This document shows positions 1 through 6,126 of a stretch of DNA of 9,206 bases, one piece after another. The stretch is from Prevotella sp. UBA2725 (GTDB lineage Bacteria; Bacteroidota; Bacteroidia; Bacteroidales; Bacteroidaceae), in assembly GCA_002353825.1 (NCBI GenBank), contig DEKJ01000010.1:18940-28145 (forward strand), read 5' to 3'. A program made the position numbers and the translations under genes. The number at the start of each line of letters is the position of its first letter. The stretch's first letter is position 1. The notes beneath the pieces are model-generated. The model was given only the letters and a program-made list of their open reading frames with translations, did no database searches and had not been told where the DNA came from.

Positions 1-47
1 TTAAAGACGCGGCAAGTGGGATAGCGCCAAAGGCAGTGAGAGACGGT

Positions 48-373
48 CTACCTGAACACCTGCTGCCATAAGGTTTTATCGCTGACAACGATGCGGGCAA
101 AGACATCCAGTCCGGGCTGCGCGCTGAAGCCAGAAGAGCGGATGGAGGCCGTGGCACGAAAATAATGCTTACCTTCCACGACAATCAAATTCCTGCTATA
201 GTAGTTAATCCGACACACACAGGGCATGGCATCCTTGTCCTGCCCTTCCACGGAGATGCGTGCCGTGCGGGGCTCATCAAAGAGATAAAGGTATTTGTAA
301 GGAACAAAGAGCTCTTCCGAGTCGTTGCTCGTTACCTTGCCCTGCGCCTCTATCGTGATGGGATAGCGGATGG
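48..373 (-). pseudogene. C-terminal remnant of a probable HlyD-type periplasmic adaptor
   Basis: In a frame different from the peptidase gene upstream, an open stretch reads from about IRYPITIEAQGKV to a TAG stop at 48-50. About 105 residues survive. The end, PGLDVFARIVVSDKTLWQQVF, resembles the last strands of Bacteroidetes HlyD/membrane-fusion proteins, which typically finish with a glycine, a beta strand ending in a basic or acidic pair, then (L)W..LF. The adaptor normally spans the periplasm and couples a C39 ABC exporter to an outer-membrane channel. Here the N-terminal membrane anchor, coiled coil and lipoyl domain are missing, and no start codon or leader precedes the fragment. Its position directly after a truncated C39 exporter supports the assignment, because the two genes are normally adjacent. 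The HlyD identity rests on the C-terminal pattern and on context, so it is moderate to low confidence. Confidence 0.45.
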
Positions 374-934
374 CAAACTGCCCACGATAAGCCCAATCAC
401 TATTTGTCCGAAATAGCGTTTGTACTTCTTCACATAGCCGAAGAGGAAACGGAACGACCGTGGATTCTTATTCTTTTCATCCTCGCCATCCTCCTTGTGG
501 GAATAGAAACTGGGTGTGGGCTCCAGAAACATCGCTATGCCTTTTTTCTCACCATTAGACCGTGTGCTGATCCAGTGGCTTTTGAACTCCTCAAGATTAT
601 ACTTGACAAGGCCTTTGCCAGGGTCAGCAACATAGAACTTCTTGCCCTTTTTAACTTTGTATAGGACGACGAAGTGATTTTGGTTCCAGTGGAGGATGCA
701 GGGAAACGAATTTTGAACCAGCTTTGAAGGTGATATTCTGGCGCATACTGCACGAAATCCCAACGCTATAGCTGCATCATTCAACGTAAGCATAGAGACG
801 CCTTCACTTGTTGGTCTACAACAATTTAATAAGTATTTAGAGGATTCTTCTTTGCCATAATACCTACAGATCATACTAAGACATGCTACACCACAAAGCA
901 TCGTGTCATGTTGTCTTGAAAAAGGAAATGACAT
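350..934 (-). pseudogene. C39 peptidase-domain ABC exporter, truncated after the peptidase domain
   Basis: The 194-residue frame begins with a complete C39 peptidase domain of the type that cleaves GG-leader peptides during export. Likely catalytic residues are visible: oxyanion Gln8 and Cys14 in RQHDTMLCGVACLSMI, His87 in NQNHFVVL, and Asp104 in VADPGKG. A linker (about 138-160) leads to the start of the transmembrane domain (FLFGYVKKYKRYFGQ then VIGLIVGSL). After about residue 187 the sequence no longer fits an exporter and a TAG follows within eight codons. Family members are about 700-750 residues with six membrane helices and an ATPase domain; all of that is absent. The start ATG lies 11 bp after the stop of the outer-membrane protein gene, so they share an operon. 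The peptidase domain could still fold, but export would be impossible. Confidence 0.85.
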
Positions 935-945
935 ACAAGATATTT

Positions 946-3093
946 TTAATTACTAATTCCATTCTTCATAATCGCAGAATTGATACTTTTATCGGTATCT
1001 ACATCAGAGTATGCGTGTTTCTTGTTACCAAAGTCCATGGATATGGATGCCTTCAGATAGAAGAACTTCCCGCGGAGATTGTCAAGGCGGTATTGGAATT
1101 TGCTGTAATCCCGCGTGAGCAGTGAACTGTGGGAACGATAGTCGGTAAACGGATTCTGGCAACCGGCCTGCAAGCCAATGCCCTTAAGCTTGTAAGAGAC
1201 CGTCAGTCCATACAATGCGGTGTTGGACCATTGTTCAAGTGTGGCATAAACGCCATGTCGGTAGGTTGTGTAATACATGCCGATATTCAGGGCGTTGATA
1301 GCATACGAAATGGATGACTTGTTATACCATTCCGTATCCGTCAGCCCATTTCTGCCGGTCACTTGATAATGCTCAGCACCCAAACGAGTCTTCACCAGGA
1401 AGCCATTCTTCGAATAGCTCACTCCTATCTCCGGATTGGTGTAGTAATAATGCCCCTCCGACAGCAACGAATGGATAAAATAGCCGTTGTCATAGCTGAC
1501 AAACTCAGCATTGTTTTTCCAACTGATGAACATGTCATACATGGCATAGAACGACCATGAGCCGACATCGCAGTTGACATCCAGTGTGTTGGAGACGATG
1601 GTCGTGGGCTTCAGATTAGGATTTCCCCGTCTTTTCTGAATTGTGTCGATGTCCTGCTCGATGTTGTTGTACATCGTCATTGTCGGGTAACTGTTCGTCA
1701 AGCTGCCACGATATTGTACGTAGAGGCCCGGCGTGAGCGTGTATTTCACCGTAGCCGAGACGCGTGGACTATAACGGTATTTATTCGCGTCTCCTCGAAT
1801 CTTGTATACCAGTTGGCTGATACCGCCATCCAAAGACGCGAACATCTTCGACCAGCGTTTGGAGACTCCCATTTCCAGCAAAGTCTCAGAATAGGTCAGT
1901 CCACCCTTCACCTTCGTTTGGTTGAGCTGGTAATTCATCCTTGAGTTCTCTGTGAAATTATACAGAGCCCCCGTCAACGTCCAGCTCTTGCCCATCACCT
2001 TTGTATAATTACTCCCGAGGACCAATCTGTAGTAGTGCTCTTTCGTGAAGTTGCTATTATTGAAAGCCCCTTCCTTGAGCAGGTAGTCAAATCTGTTGTT
2101 GGAGTAATCCAAAGATCCTCTGAAACTCAGTCGCTGGCTGTCCCTTAGCTGAAACCTGCTACTGAAGGACAAATAGGGCGAATAGGAAGACTCATTGCTT
2201 GTTTCCAATGAGGTTATGGTTCTTTCAAAAGCCCCTTGATAGCGGGTCCGATAGCCAGCACTTGTCTCCGGTCGACGAAACAGATAGCCTAACCGCACAT
2301 TGAAAGTCGTGGAATCGCCATAATAGTGAAAATTGTAGAACAGATTGCTACTCCTCTTCTTATGACTTGAAGTGTTGGAAACAAGGCCTTTCTCCAGTTC
2401 GTCCCCATTCGGATAAACAAAATGCTCGGTTTGGTCTGCATAAGAGTCTTCGTCATGGGAATGGGACTCGGCATATGCCAGGCTATGCTCATATCTCTGC
2501 TTGTAGAATCTTACCACGCCATTGCCATCCCCCACATTCTTATTCAGTCCATGCATCCCGTTGGCCATGATCTTTCCGCCCCGATCTTTTCGCTTTGTCG
2601 TAAACTTAACAATGCAGTCATATTGAGCATATTCACCCGTCGGCATGGCGTCGTATTCCACTTTCAGAATATCTTTAGGGGATAGTGTCTTGACATCATT
2701 GGGATTCGTAACAATATGATTGTCAATAACGAAGGTCACCGCTTTCCCCCTTACGGTTGTCTCATAGGTGATCGCGTCAATGTCCAGTTGAGGAATTGCC
2801 ATGTTCCTGAGCAAGTCATAGCCGTCCATAGACACTTTCTTTTGCAATGCTGTTGGAATATAGACATCATTGTTTATTTCATGAATCTTCTGACTAGATT
2901 TGACAACGACCTCATTAAGCTCCACCTTTTTCAAGGTATCTTGTTCCAAAGAGTCTATATATGCAAAATGATTATGACCAATGATGACACGCGAATGTAC
3001 TGTCGTAGCATACATTTCATTATGTACAACAGCAAACAACAACCCAAACGCAACATACCAAAGCATAAGGTTTAGAAGAGATTTTTTCATCAT
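946..3093 (-). CDS. Outer-membrane beta-barrel protein with TonB-receptor-like plug
   Basis: This 715-residue protein starts with a signal peptide (MMKKSLLNLMLWYVAFGLLF, likely cleaved near residue 29). Residues about 52-66 hold a short segment ending VELNEVVVKSS, as found just before plug domains of Bacteroidetes TonB-dependent proteins. A plug-like domain follows (about 84-170, with VTFVIDNHIV and SPKDILKVEYDAMP). The rest is rich in alternating aromatic and polar strands (for example YNFHYYGDSTTFNVRLGYLF) and ends near FFYLKASISMDFGNKK, the usual end of OMP_b-brl_3 barrels, plus a polar tail of about 25 residues. The N-terminal carboxypeptidase-regulatory-like domain common in relatives is absent. 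The ATG overlaps the stop of the lipoprotein gene upstream (ATGA), suggesting translational coupling. Its place before a C39 exporter suggests a role in passing or sensing an exported peptide, but the cargo is unknown. Confidence 0.85.
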   Translation of the reverse strand: MMKKSLLNLMLWYVAFGLLFAVVHNEMYATTVHSRVIIGHNHFAYIDSLEQDTLKKVELNEVVVKSSQKIHEINNDVYIPTALQKKVSMDGYDLLRNMAIPQLDIDAITYETTVRGKAVTFVIDNHIVTNPNDVKTLSPKDILKVEYDAMPTGEYAQYDCIVKFTTKRKDRGGKIMANGMHGLNKNVGDGNGVVRFYKQRYEHSLAYAESHSHDEDSYADQTEHFVYPNGDELEKGLVSNTSSHKKRSSNLFYNFHYYGDSTTFNVRLGYLFRRPETSAGYRTRYQGAFERTITSLETSNESSYSPYLSFSSRFQLRDSQRLSFRGSLDYSNNRFDYLLKEGAFNNSNFTKEHYYRLVLGSNYTKVMGKSWTLTGALYNFTENSRMNYQLNQTKVKGGLTYSETLLEMGVSKRWSKMFASLDGGISQLVYKIRGDANKYRYSPRVSATVKYTLTPGLYVQYRGSLTNSYPTMTMYNNIEQDIDTIQKRRGNPNLKPTTIVSNTLDVNCDVGSWSFYAMYDMFISWKNNAEFVSYDNGYFIHSLLSEGHYYYTNPEIGVSYSKNGFLVKTRLGAEHYQVTGRNGLTDTEWYNKSSISYAINALNIGMYYTTYRHGVYATLEQWSNTALYGLTVSYKLKGIGLQAGCQNPFTDYRSHSSLLTRDYSKFQYRLDNLRGKFFYLKASISMDFGNKKHAYSDVDTDKSINSAIMKNGISN

Positions 3094-3641
3094 TTGTCTA
3101 TATTAAGTTTAATCACAGAAGATGACATTTTATAATGTTCTTCTAAACATCTGTTCAGATAGTCCATATCTAAACTGCCGTCTTGATATGTAGAACATAG
3201 ATTATAATGCCCATTCTGAAATTTATTTTTTAGACGATATTGTGTCTTTTTAGAAACATCTGCTGCCTTCTGCAAACAGTCTATAGCCAGTTCTGTGCTG
3301 TCGTTGAGCATGTAGTATTTGCCCATGTAGTACTCGCACTTGGCATAGAGCGAGTCTTGCTCTCTATTATCATAATAGGTATAGGCCGTCCTTAACAAAG
3401 AATCGTTGTCAACATCCATCCCGCTCTTGTCCTGTGCTATGGTGTAGACGAGGGCATACCGCGCCATATCGACTTTACCAAGTTTTGCCTGGTTAACTCC
3501 ATTAAGTACCGACAAGGCACTATCCGGTGCTGTTGCCGTTAGTTGGTATGCTATGTCAATAGCTCTGTTGTGTGTTTCCTTGCAACCCGTAACAAGAAAC
3601 ACAGCCAACACAAGTAATATGATAAGACTTTTGTTTTTCAT
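3090..3641 (-). CDS. Short TPR lipoprotein
   Basis: The protein has 183 residues. A lipoprotein signal is clear: a hydrophobic run followed by LVTGC with Cys20 as the lipidation site. Residues about 25-140 match the start of the Bacteroidetes family of TPR lipoproteins (APDSALSVLNGVNQAKLGKV, then ARYALVYTIAQDKSGMD, DSLLRTAYTYYDN, DSLYAKCEYYMGKYYMLNDS, TELAIDCLQKAADVSKK). Relatives I recall are usually 350-550 residues, with more TPR repeats and often a membrane helix and a C-terminal DNA-binding domain; here the protein stops soon after the first repeats. The last 40 residues do not look like a TPR. The 4-bp ATGA overlap with the next gene argues that the present end is a working gene end. 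The role is probably an envelope-side partner of the outer-membrane protein; it is otherwise unknown. Confidence 0.8.
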   Translation of the reverse strand: MKNKSLIILLVLAVFLVTGCKETHNRAIDIAYQLTATAPDSALSVLNGVNQAKLGKVDMARYALVYTIAQDKSGMDVDNDSLLRTAYTYYDNREQDSLYAKCEYYMGKYYMLNDSTELAIDCLQKAADVSKKTQYRLKNKFQNGHYNLCSTYQDGSLDMDYLNRCLEEHYKMSSSVIKLNIDK

Positions 3642-3657
3642 GAGTCTGAAATTTGGG

Positions 3658-3689
3658 CAAAGTTAAGCAATAATTGTCAATGCAGCAAA
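3658..3689 (-). promoter_or_regulatory. Bacteroidetes-type promoter of the lipoprotein-barrel-exporter operon
   Basis: On the minus strand a TTTG -33 box (3689-3686) is followed by 20 bp and then TAACTTTG (3665-3658), a perfect match to the Bacteroidetes -7 consensus TAnnTTTG. Transcription would start around 3653, leaving a leader of only about 12 nt before the ATG at 3641. This marks 3641-48 as its own operon, separate from the mobilisation genes upstream. Confidence 0.7.
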
Positions 3690-3740
3690 TAAAGGATGTC
3701 TATTTCTTTAATTTGCACAACTTTGCTACTTCGCTGATAT

Positions 3741-4487
3741 TTACTTGATGATGATGGCCTTTAAGCGTTTGGCGGTCTCCTCCAGTCGTGCTATGTCGCG
3801 CTTGTCTGTCTTCACCTCGGCAATCCGGGCCTCAATGTCACTGCGTCTGACTCTGATGGTCTCGGCACCGCCGTGATAGAACGACAGCACACCGATGTCC
3901 TCTTTCGACTCGCTGGTCTTATAGTGGAACCCACGTGCGATGTTCATCAGTTGTCCCTCGGTCGTAAAACTGTACCCGAACATCCGTCTGATGTCATTCT
4001 GCTGGTCCTCGCAGACGACCCGGTTGAGTGCGGCATTGAGCCTGCGGTAGTCGTGATGGTCAGACAACAGCCGTCCTTTTCCGGTTATCCTCGTTGTGAG
4101 GATGTGCACGTGGTTGTTCTCCGTGTCATGGTGGAAGTAGATGAAGTACGGTTGACAGCCCATGCCGTATTCACGCATCATGGCGTGGGCTATGCTGACC
4201 AGTTGCTCCTTGTTCTTCTCCTGTCCCTTGCAGGAAAGGGCAAGATGCAGCTGCCATTGCGTTGAGCGGGTGTTGCCATAGGTCTCGGAGCGGCCTTGCA
4301 GATACCGCTCCACCTCTTTGCTGCAGTCAATGCCTACGCCATGAAGCGTGCGCAAGGTATGCAGAAAGTTGCCGTCGATATTGGCATAGCCCGCGAGCTC
4401 GGCTACTCCTTCCAGGACCTTCTTCTCGTTGTAAGCCGCCCCGGGGAACACGCCACCGTGGACGGACTGTAGTTTCTTGATAATCAT
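3741..4487 (-). CDS. mobA: Relaxase / mobilization nuclease (MOB-P-like, PF03432 type)
   Basis: The protein is the DNA transesterase that nicks oriT and stays bound to the transferred strand. Three relaxase motifs can be read: the likely nucleophile Tyr19 in GAAYNEKKV; the motif around QWQLHLALSCKGQ (about 78-90); and the metal-binding histidine cluster HHDTENNHVHI (119-129), matching HxDxxNxHVH. At 248 residues it is shorter than many Bacteroides relaxases (about 300-450). The end is a charged helix (about 215-248, RIAEVKTDKRDIARLEETAK), so any loss would affect only the C-terminal tail. It starts 20 bp after an array of phased half-sites and 127 bp after mobB. Its stop is followed by a 99-bp AT-rich gap before the next operon. 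The relaxase call is confident; the exact MOB subfamily is an inference. Confidence 0.88.
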   Translation of the reverse strand: MIIKKLQSVHGGVFPGAAYNEKKVLEGVAELAGYANIDGNFLHTLRTLHGVGIDCSKEVERYLQGRSETYGNTRSTQWQLHLALSCKGQEKNKEQLVSIAHAMMREYGMGCQPYFIYFHHDTENNHVHILTTRITGKGRLLSDHHDYRRLNAALNRVVCEDQQNDIRRMFGYSFTTEGQLMNIARGFHYKTSESKEDIGVLSFYHGGAETIRVRRSDIEARIAEVKTDKRDIARLEETAKRLKAIIIK

Positions 4488-4507
4488 AATCTATGAGTTA
4501 TTGGTTT

Positions 4508-4612
4508 TGACTATTCGGTGGTCATGTGGTGACCATACTGTGGTCAGACAATGACCAAACCATGGTCGGGAGATGACCAAAGTCCGGTCATATGATGACC
4601 ATGCCGTGGTCA
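4508..4612. repeat. Ten alternating 6-bp half-sites at exact 11-bp steps (22-bp period)
   Basis: TGGTCA occurs at 4519, 4541 and 4607, with one-base variants at 4563 (TGGTCG) and 4585 (CGGTCA). Its inverse TGACCA occurs at 4530, 4552, 4574 and 4596, with a variant at 4508 (TGACTA). Every site starts 11 bp after the previous one, and the 5-bp spacers between them are not conserved. The repeat thus has a 22-bp period, which is not a multiple of 3, and it lies between the mobB stop and the mobA start, so it is not coding. The 11-bp step puts all half-sites on nearly one face of B-DNA. In RNA each half-site could pair with either neighbour (6-bp stem, 5-nt loop). Likely roles are a binding array for the ribbon-helix-helix MobB protein, part of oriT, or control of mobA expression. 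Confidence 0.9.
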
Positions 4613-4614
4613 GG

Positions 4615-5079
4615 CTATGGTTGTTGTACTGTGGTAAAATAGTCTTTCACTCTCTTCCAGATGTTGGCGTTGACAGTCCGTGCGGAGTTCATCGCCTTCC
4701 GGATAACATCCAAGTTGTCCGCTGCCTGGCGTGTCACCGGTGACGGACTGGACATTGCCTGCGCGTTGACATGGTAGGCTATCTGGTTGATGTTGTTGCC
4801 GATGCGGTTCAACTCCCGGTTCTGGTTGATGTAATCATCATGTACAGCTGCCAGCATTTTAGACGCGTCGTTACTAAGATGTGTAAAACTATTTCTTGAG
4901 CTGTCGAACTCGACATTGCCACTGGTACCACAGAAGTTACAGTGATAAAGTGAGTAGCGGAACATGTCGCTCATGTTACCGTCAAAGTGCTTGTTGGCCG
5001 TTGCCTTCGCCAGGTTCTTCACCGTGGAGTCCACACGGAATTGTATGAACTCCGTTTTGTTTTGTGTGTTTTTCTTCAT
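4615..5079 (-). CDS. mobB: MobB/MobC-like ribbon-helix-helix relaxosome accessory protein
   Basis: Taken from the ATG at 5079, the protein has 154 residues. The N-terminus (about 9-45: TEFIQFRVDSTVKNLAKATA, then DGNMSDMFRYSL) has the strand-helix-helix pattern of ribbon-helix-helix DNA-binding proteins. Residues 89-105 (ELNRIGNNINQIAYHVN) match the conserved helix of MobC-type mobilisation proteins (normally NLNQIA..N). Such proteins bind near oriT and help the relaxase open the strands. The open frame extends upstream to 5223, but the extra 48 residues would be read through the inverted repeats near oriT and look unlike protein, so the ATG followed by KKNTQNKTEF is preferred. It lies directly upstream of the relaxase gene, as is usual for this pair. 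One copy of an 11-bp repeat that also occurs twice upstream falls within this gene (4941-4951). Confidence 0.82.
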   Translation of the reverse strand: MKKNTQNKTEFIQFRVDSTVKNLAKATANKHFDGNMSDMFRYSLYHCNFCGTSGNVEFDSSRNSFTHLSNDASKMLAAVHDDYINQNRELNRIGNNINQIAYHVNAQAMSSPSPVTRQAADNLDVIRKAMNSARTVNANIWKRVKDYFTTVQQP

Positions 5080-5244
5080 GTTATCATCAGGTTTGGTTTT
5101 ATATACAAAGTGATAAAGTAAGCGAGTTTCGAGCGAACTGGATCCCATCCCTTGAAGGGTGGGCAAGTTGCCGTTGTCATGACAAACGGCATAACTTGCC
5201 CCCATCAATATTCCATTTGACATCCGTCACTTTAGTGATAAAGT
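4941..5244. repeat. Three dispersed copies of AGTGATAAAGT near the mobB start
   Basis: The exact 11-mer AGTGATAAAGT is present at 4941-4951 (inside mobB), 5109-5119 (30 bp before the mobB ATG) and 5234-5244. All are in the same orientation. The last copy is part of a perfect hairpin palindrome (5228-5245). Three copies in 304 bp is far above chance. They bracket the nested inverted repeats at 5144-5201, so they may be relaxosome or autoregulatory sites. Confidence 0.75.
5144..5201. other. Nested inverted repeats, candidate oriT
   Basis: Two adjoining dyads sit just upstream of mobB. The first is CCCATCCCTTGAAGGGTGGG (5144-5163), which pairs CCCA with TGGG and CCCTT with AAGGG around one G, with one bulged T. 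The second is larger: GGGCAAGTTGCCGTT (5161-5175) against AACGGC (5185-5190), an AT bulge, and AACTTGCCC (5193-5201), with a 9-nt loop that itself contains the palindrome GTCATGAC. Inverted repeats next to the nic site, upstream of the mob genes, are the usual form of oriT in mobilizable elements. The nic position cannot be read from sequence alone. Confidence 0.5.
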
Positions 5245-5338
5245 GAAGAAACTTGCCTTTCTCTTCTTCCGCGCTTTCATAAGACCGGCAGGTTTCAAAG
5301 TATTGATTTTGTTTGTCAGAATTTATTCTATTACGCAT
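5177..5338 (-). CDS. Possible small protein overlapping the primase stop (53 aa)
   Basis: An ATG at 5338 lies inside the last codons of the primase-like gene (ATGCGTAA, 8-bp overlap) and opens a 53-codon frame ending in TGA at 5177-5179. The predicted protein starts MRNRINSDKQNQYFETCRSY, and its middle (ESAEEEKGKFLHFITKVTDV) has a plausible charged and hydrophobic pattern. The start overlap is the arrangement expected for translational coupling in this operon. I do not recognise a family. The final residues are read through half of the large inverted repeat, so the frame may be fortuitous or truncated. Confidence 0.35.
   Translation of the reverse strand: MRNRINSDKQNQYFETCRSYESAEEEKGKFLHFITKVTDVKWNIDGGKLCRLS
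5228..5245. repeat. Perfect 7-bp hairpin palindrome
   Basis: CACTTTA, a GTGA loop, then TAAAGTG form a perfect 7-bp inverted repeat. It contains the third copy of the dispersed 11-mer AGTGATAAAGT and lies 27 bp from the larger oriT-like dyad. It has no T-run on either side, so a binding site is more likely than a terminator. Confidence 0.55.
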
Positions 5339-6011
5339 TACAGCCTCCTTTCTTATTTATTCTGTTGATAAGATATCCGTTGATGTCTGTCTTTACAAAT
5401 GACTTGTCTACTTTTACGTCTGCTCCGAACAGCAACTCCCATTCCTGATCAACGGACTCGTCGGGGAACAGGATGACTTGTCTCCCATGGAGTTTGTCAA
5501 TCATTTTCTTTGTCAGCTTTCTGCCATATCCCACCGCCAGCCAGTGGAGGGGATAGCCTGCAAGGGCTCCGATCAAGGCAGTCTTCTCCTCACGGACGAC
5601 AGCAACGGGCATGAGCCTCATCGTATGCTCACCAAAGAACACATCGTCATTCTCGTAGTAGTCATAGCAGTACCACGGATAGAGGTGGTCGGTGAGCTTA
5701 CTGCTTTCCAGCACTGTGCCGTTACTGACATCGAAATGGATGATGCTTCCTCCGGCAATCCGCCCGCTCTTGTCTATCCGCGGCAGGACAGAGCCACGAT
5801 GTTCGCCGACAGTCTCATTGATCGCACCGAGATGATAACGTTCTATAAGACGGTCAATAGCACTCATCATGTCCTTGTCATAGCCCACAACGGCATCGAG
5901 ATAGTCGGTCACGGAAGAATAGTGGAGTCCGATGTCCTCTGGCTGTATCTCCTTTATCCCTCGCTGCTCTTTTGGAGCCTTTGTTGCAAGTATGCTTCTG
6001 AAATCGTACAT
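5331..6011 (-). CDS. DUF6371/Toprim-like primase-type protein, short
   Basis: The 226-residue protein matches the C-terminal pattern of Bacteroidetes DUF6371/primase-like proteins. There is a segment with a lysine-free RIDKSGRIAGGSIIHFDVSNGT strand pair (about 78-99); a Toprim-like core FFGEHTM (125-131); VAVVREEKTALIGALAG (136-152); LHWLAVGYG (155-163); and VILFPDESVDQEW (179-191). In relatives I recall, the core reads V(I/V)ESEKTA; here the usual acidic residue before S is Arg140, with Glu141 and Glu142 following, so metal binding may be altered. No CHC2 zinc finger is seen at the N-terminus, and the protein is shorter than full primases (300 residues or more). It sits in the slot of the NBU1 primase gene, between the ATPase and mob genes. 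A role in copying the transferred strand is inferred from this context. Confidence 0.65.
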   Translation of the reverse strand: MYDFRSILATKAPKEQRGIKEIQPEDIGLHYSSVTDYLDAVVGYDKDMMSAIDRLIERYHLGAINETVGEHRGSVLPRIDKSGRIAGGSIIHFDVSNGTVLESSKLTDHLYPWYCYDYYENDDVFFGEHTMRLMPVAVVREEKTALIGALAGYPLHWLAVGYGRKLTKKMIDKLHGRQVILFPDESVDQEWELLFGADVKVDKSFVKTDINGYLINRINKKGGCNA

Positions 6012-6035
6012 AATATCATCTTCGTTTAGTCCGTC

Positions 6036-6103
6036 TTATTCACTTTATTCATTTATGCAGCGTGAATAATCTGCATAAAATGAATAATCTGCATAAAATG
6101 AAT
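6036..6103. repeat. Iteron-like direct and inverted repeats
   Basis: Two exact tandem copies of GAATAATCTGCATAAAAT (18 bp) occupy 6064-6081 and 6082-6099, followed by GAAT of a third copy. An inverted partial copy (ATTCATTTATGCAG) lies at 6047-6060. The submotif TTATTCA/TGAATAA occurs at 6036, 6045, 6063 and 6081, in steps that are multiples of 9. The block fills the gap between the ATPase and primase genes. Its position beside replication genes and its AT-rich content suit a replication origin or an operator of this operon. Confidence 0.75.
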
Positions 6104-6126
6104 GTGCGGAGTGGTGGAACATAGTG

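Noticed and set aside
1..69. 22-codon minus frame from an ATG at 69 to TAA at 1-3, overlapping the adaptor remnant
   Set aside because: It is very short and shows no recognisable signal or motif; probably chance.
2716..3075. Plus-strand frame opposite the barrel protein's plug and signal region
   Set aside because: The minus strand here encodes a signal peptide and plug with clear family features.
3717..3726. ACAACTTTGC, resembling the CTnDOT-type core GTANNTTTGC
   Set aside because: The first bases do not match, and no second copy exists at the other end; promoter-like TTTGC sequences are common in this group.
3873..4265. 130-residue plus-strand frame opposite the relaxase gene
   Set aside because: It is antisense to motif-bearing relaxase codons and has no recognisable domain.
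4508..4612. Array considered as a CRISPR or as protein-coding repeats
   Set aside because: Units are 6 bp with 5-bp spacers in alternating orientation, and the 22-bp period does not keep a reading frame.
5080..5223. Longer mobB reading starting at 5223
   Set aside because: The extra 48 residues are read through the inverted repeats, and the ribbon-helix-helix domain begins right after the ATG at 5079.
5478..6029. 183-residue plus-strand frame opposite the primase-like gene
   Set aside because: It is antisense to a recognised protein; its composition looks like a reverse-strand shadow.
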